NCBI GenBank assembly: GCA_021773435.1 | Contig: JAJFKC010000036.1 | Location: 1 to 64,000 of the forward strand | Direction: 5' to 3' | Length of the DNA stretch: 64,000 nt | Source: Porticoccaceae bacterium | Lineage (GTDB): Bacteria; Pseudomonadota; Gammaproteobacteria; Pseudomonadales; Porticoccaceae | Shown here: piece by piece, positions 1 to 9,026 of the stretch | Layout of the letters: every line of letters starts with the position of its first letter | Numbering within the stretch: the first letter of the stretch is position 1 | Notes under the pieces: model-generated | Database searches by the model: none | What the model saw: only the letters and a program-made list of their open reading frames with translations | Told to the model about the DNA's origin: nothing | Made by a program: the position numbers and the translations under genes

Positions 1-602
1 CACCCATACAAAGTAATACTCTAGCTTGTATTTCGTATGTGAGCCTGTTCGATAATCCATCCTCAAACATTAATTCAACTGCTAGCTGAAAGCTACTCGC
101 CTGAAGGCGAGGGTTTAAACCTTTAGGACGGACGAATTAAATATTCCCACCATAAATTGCCTGGTCATCCCGAATTGGGCCGATATTTCAATAGCACCGG
201 CTCGCAGTAAACGTCTATATTCGAATCATTAAGACTTTTAAAATTGATCCACTAAACAATCAACCCAAATCGACATTCGCCACTTTGCCAAAAGCACCAA
301 AGCAAAACAATCACTTAATAGCTTACCGACACTACTTAAGGCCGAGGATTGACCTGCCGAAATTTCGTTTCAATGCTATCGCAATATATAACAATGCGGG
401 TTTGCCTTTGCTGAACTCTCGCTAATCTTCATGCATTTTCTTGGCTCAATGCGTTTGCAGCCTAGCAATTTTGTTTTTAACAAATACAAGTCCGTCGATT
501 CTCATTATTTTTCTAGCCGAGATAAATAGTGTACATAAACATCATGTCGATCCGCGTTTAGCCTTACAATAAAGCCTTAAACCGCTATTAAAGGTAGCAC
601 CC
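1..602. other. Non-coding region upstream of ubiA
   Basis: No convincing gene is visible on either strand. A compact hairpin (CTCGCC, TGAA loop, GGCGAG, positions 96-111) is followed by the palindrome GGTTTAAACC (111-120), an arrangement reminiscent of the right end of IS200/IS605-type elements, but no transposase or TnpB is present. The last ~60 bases are AT-rich and probably hold the ubiA promoter, though no confident -35/-10 pair can be named. The left edge of the window may cut a longer intergenic region. Confidence 0.5.
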
Positions 603-1517
603 GTGAAGCTTCTCGATCGATTCAATCTGCCGGATAGGGTGCCCGACAGAACCTGGGACTTTTTCGAGTTGATGCGCTTTAATAAGCCCGCCGGCACGCT
701 GCTACTATTGTGGCCAACATTGGCAGCCCTATGGCTAGCTGCTGACGGTACGCCATCACCGGGAATCCTAACCATTTTTGTGTCTGGCGTCATATTGATG
801 CGAGCAGCGGGCTGCGTGATCAACGATTATGCAGATCGTCATGTCGATGGAGCTATCCAGCGTACCAAAAATCGGCCGCTGACCGATGGTCGAATCAATC
901 CGTCAGAAGCGTTACGTTTATTCGCCGGGCTTTGCCTTGCCGCTTTTGTACTCGTACTGATGACCAATACTTTGACCGTTGTTTTGTCCATAGTTGGTGT
1001 TTGCCTGGCAGCGGTATACCCTTTTATAAAGCGCTATAGCCATTTGCCACAAGTGGTGCTTGGTGCCGCCTGGGCCTGGGCAATACCCATGGCCTTCGCC
1101 GCACAAACTGGCGAATTAATAACGGGTCTGTGGGTATTTTATGTCGCCGTGGTTCTGTGGACAGTTGCGTTCGATACGTTTTATGCCATGGTTGATCGTG
1201 AAGATGACAAGAAAGTCGGCATCAAATCCACCGCCATTTTATTTGATGATATGGACTTATCCATTATCGGGATCTTGCAGATAATCGTGGTTTTTGCGCT
1301 GGTACTCACTGGGCAAAATTTTGATCGTGGGCCATGGTACTTCTCCGGCGTTGGCGTTATCGCGCTACTTTTTTTATACCAGCAAATGATCGCGCGGCAT
1401 CGTCAACCGGAGGCCTGTTTTAAGGCTTTTCTCAATAATAATTGGGTGGGACTGGTGCTCTTTTTGGCGATTGTTGCTGACAGTAATCATAAAACACTGG
1501 CTGCGTTTTTTAGCTAG
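603..1517 (+). CDS. ubiA: 4-hydroxybenzoate polyprenyltransferase
   Basis: Integral-membrane prenyltransferase that attaches the polyprenyl tail to 4-hydroxybenzoate in ubiquinone synthesis. The first Asp-rich motif NDYADRHVDG lies near residues 74-83 and is followed by RTKNRPL; the second, YAMVDREDD, lies near residues 194-202. Both bind Mg-diphosphate in the UbiA family. Several hydrophobic helices are evident. The start is GTG with an AAAGG-like ribosome site about eight bases upstream. At 304 residues it is slightly longer than the usual ~290 because of an N-terminal extension before the conserved MRFNKPAGTLLLLWPT segment. It stands alone; ubiC is not adjacent. The stop codon lies in a 14-bp tandem duplication. 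Confidence 0.96.
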   Translation: MKLLDRFNLPDRVPDRTWDFFELMRFNKPAGTLLLLWPTLAALWLAADGTPSPGILTIFVSGVILMRAAGCVINDYADRHVDGAIQRTKNRPLTDGRINPSEALRLFAGLCLAAFVLVLMTNTLTVVLSIVGVCLAAVYPFIKRYSHLPQVVLGAAWAWAIPMAFAAQTGELITGLWVFYVAVVLWTVAFDTFYAMVDREDDKKVGIKSTAILFDDMDLSIIGILQIIVVFALVLTGQNFDRGPWYFSGVGVIALLFLYQQMIARHRQPEACFKAFLNNNWVGLVLFLAIVADSNHKTLAAFFS

Positions 1518-1537
1518 CCGATGTTAGCTAGCCAATG
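1510..1537. repeat. 14-bp tandem duplication across the ubiA stop
   Basis: Two head-to-tail copies of TTAGCTAGCC(G/A)ATG, 1510-1523 and 1524-1537, differing at one base. The first copy contains the ubiA stop codon. Confidence 0.85.
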
Positions 1538-1638
1538 AGAGTTCCGACAATGCTTCCAGGTACAGCAAAAATATGCCATGAGAAAGCGCGTATCGCGACT
1601 GGATTGATGCCGCCCAGGCAGAATGCTATCGTCAACCG

Positions 1639-2712
1639 GTGACAAATTTCCCCTTCCTTAAACCGGCCTTTCTTCAAGCCCTGGCTGATAGTGGCAGTGT
1701 CGGCGCTAATACTGGTTGGCTGCCCGAACACATCAGCATTGAGGACGATAACCAAACTCTGGCATTTATGCCGACCTATGCCAAAGATCATTCCTGGGGC
1801 GAGTACGTCTTTGACTGGGCCTGGGCCAATGCTTATCAGCGCAATGGCCTCGAGTATTATCCCAAGCTGGTCTCAGCAATTCCGTTTAGCCCGGTCACCG
1901 GCCCAAAAGCGGAGTTCGCTACCGGTATCGATCAACGCAGCGCAGCCAAACAATTAATTGATAAAGCAATCGCCAGAGTACATCAGCTCGACGCATCAAG
2001 CTGGCACCTGTTATTTCCCGATGCACAGACAATGAGTAACTTCGCCCACCCTGAGCTTATGACTCGCAGTGGTGTGCAATTCCACTGGTTTAATCGGGGC
2101 TACCAGGATTTCGACGACTATCTGGCCAGCTTGATGTCCCGTAAACGCAAGATGATTCGCAAAGAACGACGCAGCATCGGAGAGCAAGGTCTTCGTATAG
2201 AAATCCTCGAAGGCAACGAAATTGATGCTGACCTTTTTGCCTTCTTTTACCGCCTCTACCAAAACACTTATTTAAAGCGCAGTGGCGGTGGCGGTTACCT
2301 GACCGGCGATTTTTTTGTACGGCTGGGCGAAACCTTGCCTGAAAATCTTGCCATGGCGGTGGCGACAAAGGACGGCGAGCGCATCGCCTGTGCCCTGTAT
2401 TTTCACGATGAGAAGATACTCTACGGGCGCTACTGGGGTTGCGTCCGTGAATACGAATACCTGCATTTCGAGCTGTGTTACTACCAGGGTATCGATTATG
2501 CGATCAAACATAAGCTGAAAAAATTTGACGCCGGCGCTCAGGGAGAACATAAAATATTACGTGGTTTTGAGCCGATCGAAACCCATTCTTTACACTGGAT
2601 TAAACACTCGGGATTTGCTGAGGCGATTGGTCAGTTTCTCGAACAGGAGAAACTAGATAATGCGCGTTATATTAATAGCGCTCGATCAGTGCTACCGTAT
2701 AAGAAGCTGTAA
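1639..2712 (+). CDS. FemAB-like N-acyltransferase (DUF482/COG3146 type)
   Basis: Resembles the DUF482 group of predicted GNAT-fold N-acyltransferases, with the characteristic segments TGWLPEHI, GEYVFDWAWANAYQRNG, YYPKLVSAIPFSPVTGP and a C-terminal FDAGAQGEHKILRGFEP. Substrate unknown; family members are usually cytosolic. The annotated start is GTG at 1639, but the same frame stays open upstream to a TGA at 1579-1581, and those 19 codons read like the N-terminal part of the family (YRDWIDAAQAE ahead of the conserved PFL motif). The gene may therefore use a non-standard start, or its 5' end may be damaged by a point stop or frameshift. About 20 N-terminal residues typical of the family are missing from the GTG form. 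Confidence 0.8.
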   Translation: MTNFPFLKPAFLQALADSGSVGANTGWLPEHISIEDDNQTLAFMPTYAKDHSWGEYVFDWAWANAYQRNGLEYYPKLVSAIPFSPVTGPKAEFATGIDQRSAAKQLIDKAIARVHQLDASSWHLLFPDAQTMSNFAHPELMTRSGVQFHWFNRGYQDFDDYLASLMSRKRKMIRKERRSIGEQGLRIEILEGNEIDADLFAFFYRLYQNTYLKRSGGGGYLTGDFFVRLGETLPENLAMAVATKDGERIACALYFHDEKILYGRYWGCVREYEYLHFELCYYQGIDYAIKHKLKKFDAGAQGEHKILRGFEPIETHSLHWIKHSGFAEAIGQFLEQEKLDNARYINSARSVLPYKKL

Positions 2713-2721
2713 TCGAAAGCG

Positions 2722-2745
2722 ATTCGACAACATATTCAACAACTA
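2722..2745. repeat. 12-bp imperfect tandem duplication
   Basis: ATTCGACAACAT (2722-2733) followed directly by ATTCAACAACTA (2734-2745), between the acyltransferase stop and the ribosome site of the next gene. Confidence 0.6.
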
Positions 2746-2760
2746 TCTCGGAGTAAATCC

Positions 2761-3300
2761 ATGAAAATCCTTGTCTCGCTAAACGCCCTGCTTTTACTGT
2801 CAATGATTAACGTATCAGCCTTTGCGGCCAGCAAACAGGAAATCGATGTTTATGTTGATGAAGCATTAGCCGAGTTTCGACAACACACATCCGCCGGTAC
2901 GCAGCTGGCAGCTCAATCACGCGGCATGCTGGTTTTTCCGAAGGTCTACAAAGCAGGTTTTGCTATCGGAGGTGAATATGGAGAAGGCGCGTTGCGTGTC
3001 GGTGGACAAAATGTCGCCTATTACAGCACGGCGGGAGCATCGATAGGCCTGCAAGCAGGCGCTCAGCGTAAAGCACAAATCATCTTATTTATGACCGATG
3101 AAGCCCTGAATAAATTTCGTAGCAGTAAGGGATGGGAGGCTGGCGTTGATGGCAGTGTCGCCATCGCCACGTTTGGCGTCGGAGAGACCATTGACACGAA
3201 TACGGCACAGCAGCCAATTATCGGCTTTATTTTTTCCAATGAAGGGCTGATGTTTAATTTAAGCCTGGAAGGTTCAAAATTCACGCCGATCGTACGCTAG
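2761..3300 (+). CDS. SYLF/YSC84-type lipid-binding protein, exported
   Basis: A 179-residue protein with an N-terminal signal peptide (residues 1-22, ending SAFA-A) followed by a SYLF (YSC84-like) domain: RGMLVFPKVYKAGFAIGGEYGEG, then AQIILFMTDEALNKF, and a C-terminal GLMFNLSLEGSKFTPI motif typical of the fold. Family members bind phosphoinositides or other acidic lipids in eukaryotes; the bacterial role is unresolved but the protein is predicted periplasmic. ATG start with CGGAG upstream. It appears monocistronic, follows the acyltransferase by 48 bases, and converges on the downstream methyltransferase gene. Confidence 0.88.
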   Translation: MKILVSLNALLLLSMINVSAFAASKQEIDVYVDEALAEFRQHTSAGTQLAAQSRGMLVFPKVYKAGFAIGGEYGEGALRVGGQNVAYYSTAGASIGLQAGAQRKAQIILFMTDEALNKFRSSKGWEAGVDGSVAIATFGVGETIDTNTAQQPIIGFIFSNEGLMFNLSLEGSKFTPIVR

Positions 3301-3330
3301 AGCCTTTTACTCAGCAGCTTATTCATATGG

Positions 3331-3930
3331 CTATCCGGTTTTACGCCATACTAATAAACGGTTATTTGCGGGCATGGCGTTGTCTTCAAGCAAGGTCATA
3401 CCCGCAGCCCTGGCCAATTCGTTAACCGCCTCGAAATCTCGGATACCCTGATGGGCAGCGCGCGCCTTTAACCAGTCATCAAATCTTGCGTTACTGGGTG
3501 ATATGTATTGTTGGTCGTAATTAAATGGCCCGTATATCGCCAGCACACCGTCTGCGCCAAGAATGTTGCCGACCTGTGCAATCATATTCGCAACACTTGA
3601 CCAGGCCATAATATGGCAGGTATTTGCCGTGAACACCGCATCGATTTCCTGCTCCACCGGCCACTGTGAAGCATCAACATCGAGATCTAACGGAGCTAAT
3701 ACGTTGTCCGCCGGAAAACCACTACGCCAGGCATTTATGCCGGGATGGTTTTCGACTAAATCACTGGTCTGCCAGGTGGCGTGGGCAAGCCGGGGGGCAA
3801 AATACACGGCGTGCTGTCCGGTGCCACTGCCAATTTCAAGAACAGATTGACTGGCTCCGAAAGCCCTCTGCAAAACCTCTAAAATAAAGTGCTTATTGTT
3901 CTCACAGGATGGCGAGCTAGGCAATTTCAT
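3331..3930 (-). CDS. DUF938 SAM-dependent methyltransferase-like protein
   Basis: A 199-residue protein with the class I SAM-binding motif VLEIGSGTGQHAVYFA near residues 36-51, preceded by SPSCENNKHFILEVL, the standard opening of the DUF938 family (usual length ~200). Conserved AVFTANTCHIMAW and IYGPFNYDQQYISPSNARFD segments also fit. The natural substrate is not known. It lies 18 bases downstream of yaaA on the same strand, so the two are probably cotranscribed. It ends convergently with the SYLF gene. Confidence 0.88.
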   Translation of the reverse strand: MKLPSSPSCENNKHFILEVLQRAFGASQSVLEIGSGTGQHAVYFAPRLAHATWQTSDLVENHPGINAWRSGFPADNVLAPLDLDVDASQWPVEQEIDAVFTANTCHIMAWSSVANMIAQVGNILGADGVLAIYGPFNYDQQYISPSNARFDDWLKARAAHQGIRDFEAVNELARAAGMTLLEDNAMPANNRLLVWRKTG

Positions 3931-3948
3931 GGGCTGGAACTTTGCCGA

Positions 3949-4728
3949 TCAAACATCCTGAGGGTCGCGAGTGAACACCCACTCTCGCGCAGAAGACATA
4001 GCTGGGTTATAACTGTAACCCTCACCGTCAAACTGTTTTAATTGCTCAATATTTTTGATGCGATTTCGAATCACGTAGCCCACCATCGAGCCACGGGCTT
4101 TTTTCGCATAAAAACTGATGACTTTATATTTATCACCCTTCCAGTCTTTGAATATCGGTGTGATTACTTCAGCATCTAAACGCTTAACATCAATAGCTTT
4201 AAAGTATTCGTTTGACGCCAGATTAATCAAGGTCGGTTTGCGTTGACCGGCCAAAACATCGTTCAGCGCATCAGTAATTTTGGTATCCCAAAACTGGTAT
4301 AGATCCTTGCCTCGGGTATTGGTAAAACCCACACCCATTTCGAGCCGGTAGGGTTTGATCAAATCCAGCGGTCGCAGGATTCCATAAAGCCCGGACAATA
4401 TACGCAGACGACTTTGCGCCCATTTCATATCCTGTGTAGAAAGCGTCGGTGCGTCAATGCCCACGTAGACGTCACCTTTGAAGGCCAGCAATGCTTGCCG
4501 GGCATTATCGAGAGTAAGATTTTTATCCCAGTTGAGATAGCGACCGAAATTTAGATCGCCCAGTTTGTCGCTGATTTTCATCAACTCTGCTACACCGGGC
4601 GGCGTTAATTCACGCAACTGGTCGATAAGCTCTTCGGCCTCATCAAGAAAATCGGCGTCGCTAAACGCTTTGGTCTTCGATGGCGAATCAAAATCGAGTT
4701 TTTTGGCTGGCGATATAACCATTAACAT
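3949..4728 (-). CDS. yaaA: Peroxide-stress protein YaaA (DUF328/UPF0246)
   Basis: Full-length (259 residues; E. coli YaaA is 258). It opens with LMVISPAKKLDFDSP, the family signature, and carries NFGRYLNWDKNLT, LRILSGLYGILRPLDLIKPYRLEMG, LINLASNEYFKAID and FYAKKARGSMVGYVIRNRI. In E. coli YaaA lowers intracellular free iron and protects DNA during hydrogen-peroxide stress; the fold binds DNA. Here it heads a short minus-strand pair with the DUF938 gene and is divergent from the M48 protease gene, sharing a 90-bp promoter region. GGAAGG lies about nine bases before the first of two closely spaced ATGs. No OxyR site was identified by eye. Confidence 0.95.
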   Translation of the reverse strand: MLMVISPAKKLDFDSPSKTKAFSDADFLDEAEELIDQLRELTPPGVAELMKISDKLGDLNFGRYLNWDKNLTLDNARQALLAFKGDVYVGIDAPTLSTQDMKWAQSRLRILSGLYGILRPLDLIKPYRLEMGVGFTNTRGKDLYQFWDTKITDALNDVLAGQRKPTLINLASNEYFKAIDVKRLDAEVITPIFKDWKGDKYKVISFYAKKARGSMVGYVIRNRIKNIEQLKQFDGEGYSYNPAMSSAREWVFTRDPQDV

Positions 4729-4818
4729 TTTCTAGTACCTTCCGGTGTAAACACGATGCTGCAACGTGGCATTATACCCATTGTTATACTGATTCATTGA
4801 TATGAAAAGGAGCCCAGA

Positions 4819-6372
4819 GTGATTCGATTTGTGCACTATTTGGCCTTGGCCGCCCTGATGTCTCTGGTCAGCAGTTGTAGCGTTAATCCTGTTACCGGCA
4901 AAAATCAGTTTTCTCTGGTTTCAGCTGGTCAGGAAGTCGCCATCGGCGCCCAGCAATATGCCCCGGGTCAACAGTCGCAGGGCGGACGATATTATATCGA
5001 TCCTGAAGTCCAAATTTACGTCCGTGAAGTCGGGCAGAAACTGGCTAAAGTCAGCGACCGAACCGGGCTGCCTTACGAATTTGTGGTGCTGAACAACTCT
5101 GTACCCAATGCCTGGGCTTTACCCGGCGGCAAAATCGCCATTAATCGGGGGCTACTGGTTCATCTACAGGACGAGTCCCAATTGGCAGCTGTGTTATCCC
5201 ACGAAATCGTTCACGCCGCTGCTCGCCACGGTGCCTCGCAAATGACCAGAGGCATGCTCACCGGCATTGGCGTGCAGGTGCTGGGCGCGGCGACCAACAA
5301 TAATCCGCTGGGCGGACTGGCTGCACAACTCGGTTCGGCAGCATGGATGTCACGCTATGGCCGATCTGCCGAATTGGAATCCGATGCCTATGGCATGGAA
5401 TATATGGTGCGTGCCGGCTACGACCCCTATGGCGCGGTGGCCTTGCAGGAAAAATTTGTCGAATTGTCAAAAGGCCGACAAGCCGGATTTGCCAGCGGTT
5501 TATTTGCCAGCCATCCACCTTCTCAGGCCCGAGTCACAGCTAATCTGGCCCGGGCCAAGACCTTCCCTGCTGGTGGGCTTAAAAACCGCGACCTGTTTAC
5601 CCGAAAAATGGCCCGGCTTAAAAAAGATCAACCCGCCTACCAGGCCCAGGATAAGGCCATGAAAGCACTCAACAACAAAGCACCGCGCGAGGCGCTGAGC
5701 TTGCTCGACACTGCCGTTAAATTACAGCCCCGTGATGGTAGTTTCTGGGAATTACGCGGCCATGCCTGGGCGATGCTCAACGAGCAGACCAAAGCAACAC
5801 AAGCATTCACCGCCGCTATCTCAAAAAATCCGGATTATTTTAGTCACCACCTGGCCCGAGGCGTACAGCATTACCAACAAGGCAAAATGGCAATAGCACA
5901 ACGGGACTTAAAGAAAAGCTATGATTTACTGCCGACACCTCAGTCTAGCCTTTATCTCGGTAATATCGCGGCAAGCAACAACGCTAAAGCCAAAGCCCTT
6001 ACCTATTATCGTCAGGCTGCGGGGGCTTCAGGTGAAATAGGACAACAGGCAAAAGCTAAACTGGCCGCACTTGAAATCAGCGAAGCGCCCAACAAATACA
6101 TTACTACGGCGACCTCCCGAGGCTCGAACGGCAACCTGATATTGCACGTACAAAACCGCAGCGCTATCGACATCATTAATGTCGTGGTTCAGATAAATGA
6201 GCTCATTAGCCCACTAGCAAGCGGGCCTCTAATATATGCCGAAGTACCCGGCACCCTCAAAGCTGGTCGTCAAATTGCGATTAAAACATCCATCGGGCCA
6301 CTAACGGACGATAACCCGAGGCGCTTCCAAACGACTGTGATTAAGGCCAGGCCTGCAGCAACGGCGCAGTAA
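4819..6372 (+). CDS. M48 family metalloprotease lipoprotein with TPR repeats
   Basis: Predicted outer-membrane or periplasmic zinc protease related to BepA/LoiP. The signal peptide ends in a lipobox (LVSSC, Cys20). The catalytic motif HEIVH lies at residues 128-132 and the downstream third zinc ligand is in ELESDAYG near residue 185. A short helical region follows, then TPR-like repeats from about residue 270 to 410 (KALNNKAPREALSLLD, FWELRGHAWAMLNEQTKA, AISKNPDYFSHHLARG), and a C-terminal beta-rich domain. BepA proteins help assemble or degrade outer-membrane beta-barrels. At 517 residues it is in the usual range. GTG start preceded by AAAGGAG. Divergent from yaaA. Confidence 0.92.
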   Translation: MIRFVHYLALAALMSLVSSCSVNPVTGKNQFSLVSAGQEVAIGAQQYAPGQQSQGGRYYIDPEVQIYVREVGQKLAKVSDRTGLPYEFVVLNNSVPNAWALPGGKIAINRGLLVHLQDESQLAAVLSHEIVHAAARHGASQMTRGMLTGIGVQVLGAATNNNPLGGLAAQLGSAAWMSRYGRSAELESDAYGMEYMVRAGYDPYGAVALQEKFVELSKGRQAGFASGLFASHPPSQARVTANLARAKTFPAGGLKNRDLFTRKMARLKKDQPAYQAQDKAMKALNNKAPREALSLLDTAVKLQPRDGSFWELRGHAWAMLNEQTKATQAFTAAISKNPDYFSHHLARGVQHYQQGKMAIAQRDLKKSYDLLPTPQSSLYLGNIAASNNAKAKALTYYRQAAGASGEIGQQAKAKLAALEISEAPNKYITTATSRGSNGNLILHVQNRSAIDIINVVVQINELISPLASGPLIYAEVPGTLKAGRQIAIKTSIGPLTDDNPRRFQTTVIKARPAATAQ

Positions 6373-6586
6373 TGCGCACTAATGATTGTTATCAACTATC
6401 TTTACAAATAACTAGATTAAAATAGCTGTCGTTGCGTATTGCCATTTAGTTTTAATAAGATTTATGTAACCTCAATAAACCAGGTTAAACCTAGTTGCAC
6501 TTAGCACTTACGAATTCGCCACTATTTTTTCCTAACAACTGCTATCGAATGTAATTTTCACTCATACCATTACAGAGGAATATCAA

Positions 6587-7927
6587 ATGAAACTCGGCTA
6601 TTTTACCGAACGTCCCTATCGTCATATTGACGAAGATACGGTGTTAAAAAACAAAGCGTTTTTTGGTTGTCCCAACAGCCTTTATGATGAAAAAAAAGGC
6701 GCGCTTGATTACAACCAGTTTATTGACGAATATTGCCTGGCTGAAGAGGTCGGCTTCGACGGCCTGGCCCTCAATGAGCACCATGGCAACCCTTACTGCA
6801 TGGGTGCCGTTATTAATATTGAGGCGGCAGTACTGGCCCGCGTCACCAGCAAAGCAAAAATCATCCTTATCGGTAATCCTCTGCCGGTGGTTAAGCACCC
6901 CCTACGGGTCGCGGAAGAGCTCGCTACCATCGATAATATTTCGGAAGGTCGACTTATCTCTGGTTGGGTGCGGGGTGCAGGGAGCGAGCAGTTTTTTAAC
7001 AATGCTAATCCAGCCTATAACCGGGAAATGTTCAACGAGGCCCATGATTTCATTTTACAGGCCTGGACCAAAGAAGGCCCCTGGCGCTACGAAGGCAAAC
7101 ACTTCCATTATCGCCATGTAAACCCCTGGGTGCTGCCCTACCAGAAACCCTATCCACAACAATGGATTCCCGGTGTGTTATCGCCGGAAACCGTACTCTG
7201 GTGTGCCGAAAAACGTTATCCCTATCTCGGCCTCGGCTCTGCTCTGGGTGCCACCTGCGACCTGTGGGATATGTATGCCGATAAAGCCGCCGAGCTCGGT
7301 TACCAGGCAGGGCCGGAAAACTTCGGTTATCTACTGCCAGTTCATGTAGCAGACGATGCGGCAGAAGCGCAGGAAGTTGGTCGCGGCTACACCTTCGGTG
7401 GCGGCCAGAACGGTTTTAGTCGGCCCGAGCACACCTTGCCCCCTGGCTATAACTCAAAAGGTGCTATTCGCATGATGGCGAAGGCTGCGCCCGGTAGCTC
7501 CTGGTTGGGTATCGGCAAAGAAAAACTGGAAGCTGCCCGTAGCGGCAAATGGGCAGAAGAGCAGGACTTCGAAGTCGTTAAACAGAAACTCCTGTCTTCT
7601 TATGAGCGTGCCCAGGAAAATCTGCAAATTGTTGCCGGAACACCTGAGCAGGTCATTCCTAAAATCAAAGCCATTCTGCGTGTGATTCGTCCCGGCTCCT
7701 TCACCTGTTTTGGTGTTCAAGGTGTCGCCAGTGATGCGCAACGTAATCGCTCAGTCGAATTATTAGGTAAAGAGGTATTACCTGCTATTCGCGAATACGC
7801 TAAGGAAATAGGTCTGGTCGATTCATTCGAGCGAGAACCCGGATCGGTAAAACTAGCACCAGGCACCAAACGTGCTCCGGTTTGTGACCGCGAGGGCATG
7901 AGGGAGCTGGGTATGAGAGTTGCCTGA
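6587..7927 (+). CDS. LLM-class flavin-dependent oxidoreductase (luciferase-like)
   Basis: A 446-residue bacterial-luciferase-fold monooxygenase. MKLGYFTERPYRHIDED at the N-terminus, GFDGLALNEHHGNPYCMGAVIN near residues 46-67, the LIGNPLPVVKHPLRVAEELATIDNIS(E/G)GR segment and a C-terminal PEQVIPKI / GSFTCFGVQG region are typical of FMN-dependent LLM oxygenases. Substrate unknown; such enzymes in marine gammaproteobacteria are often linked to aromatic, terpenoid or steroid catabolism. ATG start with AGAGG seven bases upstream. It stands alone after a 214-bp gap containing AGGTTAAACCT (6482-6492). It could be linked to the acyl-CoA-type genes at 8.6-10.2 kb, but that is inference. Confidence 0.9.
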   Translation: MKLGYFTERPYRHIDEDTVLKNKAFFGCPNSLYDEKKGALDYNQFIDEYCLAEEVGFDGLALNEHHGNPYCMGAVINIEAAVLARVTSKAKIILIGNPLPVVKHPLRVAEELATIDNISEGRLISGWVRGAGSEQFFNNANPAYNREMFNEAHDFILQAWTKEGPWRYEGKHFHYRHVNPWVLPYQKPYPQQWIPGVLSPETVLWCAEKRYPYLGLGSALGATCDLWDMYADKAAELGYQAGPENFGYLLPVHVADDAAEAQEVGRGYTFGGGQNGFSRPEHTLPPGYNSKGAIRMMAKAAPGSSWLGIGKEKLEAARSGKWAEEQDFEVVKQKLLSSYERAQENLQIVAGTPEQVIPKIKAILRVIRPGSFTCFGVQGVASDAQRNRSVELLGKEVLPAIREYAKEIGLVDSFEREPGSVKLAPGTKRAPVCDREGMRELGMRVA

Positions 7928-7965
7928 TATCCCTGGCACTTTATTAAAGAACTAAATTTCAGACG

Positions 7966-8493
7966 CTATTTACTTTTGCTTAACTGCGCGCGAATGAGCA
8001 GCCAATAGGCCTGACTGTCCATTGCCTCCTCATCCTCCAGCTGTTTATTTACAAAAGCCGAAAACTCGGGATTGAAAAACGCGCTGCCTTCCTCTCGCCA
8101 CCATATCCGCCCAAACTTATTAGCAATAAAATAGGGCGCTAGCGTTTCAACACTGGCCTGCCATTCATTCTCATTAAAAATGCCCTCCCGAGCCAGTTCA
8201 TAGTTGCGGTACAGCAGATTCATATTAGAAAACAAATACACATCATTCTCTAAAAATTCAGTAAACGTGAGCTCTTCAGGGTTTTCTATTGCCTTCGCAA
8301 GGGCTTCCATGGGTTTTTCACCCGCTGCCGAGGCCCAAATCTCATTGCTAGCCAGGTTGCCATCATTAAGCAGTTGCATGCGTACCAGCTGGGAGTTTTG
8401 CTGTATCTGCACTGCCACCAGAATCAGACCCGCCAAAATACCCACGTTGGCCCCTAAAGTAAGCCAACGGTTTAGACGATCGGAGTTAACCAC
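7966..8493 (-). CDS. Membrane-anchored hypothetical protein
   Basis: A 175-residue protein with one predicted transmembrane helix at about residues 12-30 (GANVGILAGLILVAVQI) followed by QQNSQLVRMQLLNDGN and a soluble helical C-terminal part rich in Trp and acidic residues. I recognise it only as a type common in marine proteobacteria, without known function. It starts with GTG behind a strong AGGGGGAGG; the nearby ATG one base away is in a frame that stops after seven codons. Its downstream end converges on the LLM gene. No clear partner. Confidence 0.75.
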   Translation of the reverse strand: MVNSDRLNRWLTLGANVGILAGLILVAVQIQQNSQLVRMQLLNDGNLASNEIWASAAGEKPMEALAKAIENPEELTFTEFLENDVYLFSNMNLLYRNYELAREGIFNENEWQASVETLAPYFIANKFGRIWWREEGSAFFNPEFSAFVNKQLEDEEAMDSQAYWLLIRAQLSKSK

Positions 8494-8574
8494 ATTGCCT
8501 CCCCCTACTAATCACAATTATTTTGGGCTCAGAAAAATGATCGATCACAGGAACTGTGCATTTTTTCCGGAGGC

Positions 8575-8994
8575 TTAATCCTTGCGCGGTCTAAAAAAAG
8601 GCAATTTACCGCCGCTTTCCATGGGTTCAAAAACCACTTCGACGGGCAGGCCAATTTCCAGATCTTTGTAATCCATATCGCGCAGGCCCGCCGTTATTCG
8701 GACACCTTCTTCCATTTCAACCACCAGCACTGCGTACGGGAAATCTTTTTCAAAATGCGATGACATAGGCATATGGCAAACGGTCCAGGTATAAATCGTG
8801 CCGCGGCCATGCGACTGACGCCAACCCCACTGATCGGAACCGCAACTGGCACACATAAAACGGGGAATATGCCGCCAGGTTTCGCATTCGGTACAACACT
8901 GGAAGCACAGGATATCCTTGCTGCAATGCTCCCAAAATTGCTCATCTAGATAGCTGGTCGGGTGCGGCGCGGGGTTGGGAATAAATTCACTCAT
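8575..8994 (-). CDS. DUF35 OB-fold/zinc-ribbon acyl-CoA-associated protein
   Basis: A 139-residue protein with an N-terminal rubredoxin-like zinc ribbon (CCTEC near residues 34-38 and CASC near 48-51), then an OB-fold domain with GRGTIYTWTVCHMPM and GLPVEVVFEP. DUF35 proteins bind thiolase-fold or MaoC partners; in mycobacterial steroid catabolism the DUF35 domain of ChsH2 recruits the aldolase Ltp2. The gene follows the thiolase-like gene by 32 bases on the same strand, so the pair is probably one operon and one complex. ATG start behind GAGGAG. The partner's active site suggests a retro-aldol or hydratase-linked reaction rather than thiolysis. Confidence 0.9.
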   Translation of the reverse strand: MSEFIPNPAPHPTSYLDEQFWEHCSKDILCFQCCTECETWRHIPRFMCASCGSDQWGWRQSHGRGTIYTWTVCHMPMSSHFEKDFPYAVLVVEMEEGVRITAGLRDMDYKDLEIGLPVEVVFEPMESGGKLPFFRPRKD

Positions 8995-9026
8995 TTAACT
9001 GTCTCCTCAAATCTATTTTCTTACGG

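Noticed and set aside
221-235. TTCGAATC resembling a tRNA T-loop
   Set aside because: Flanking bases do not form a T-stem and no other tRNA arms are seen.
542-823. 93-codon minus-strand frame over the ubiA start
   Set aside because: Overlaps ubiA coding sequence; no homology motif.
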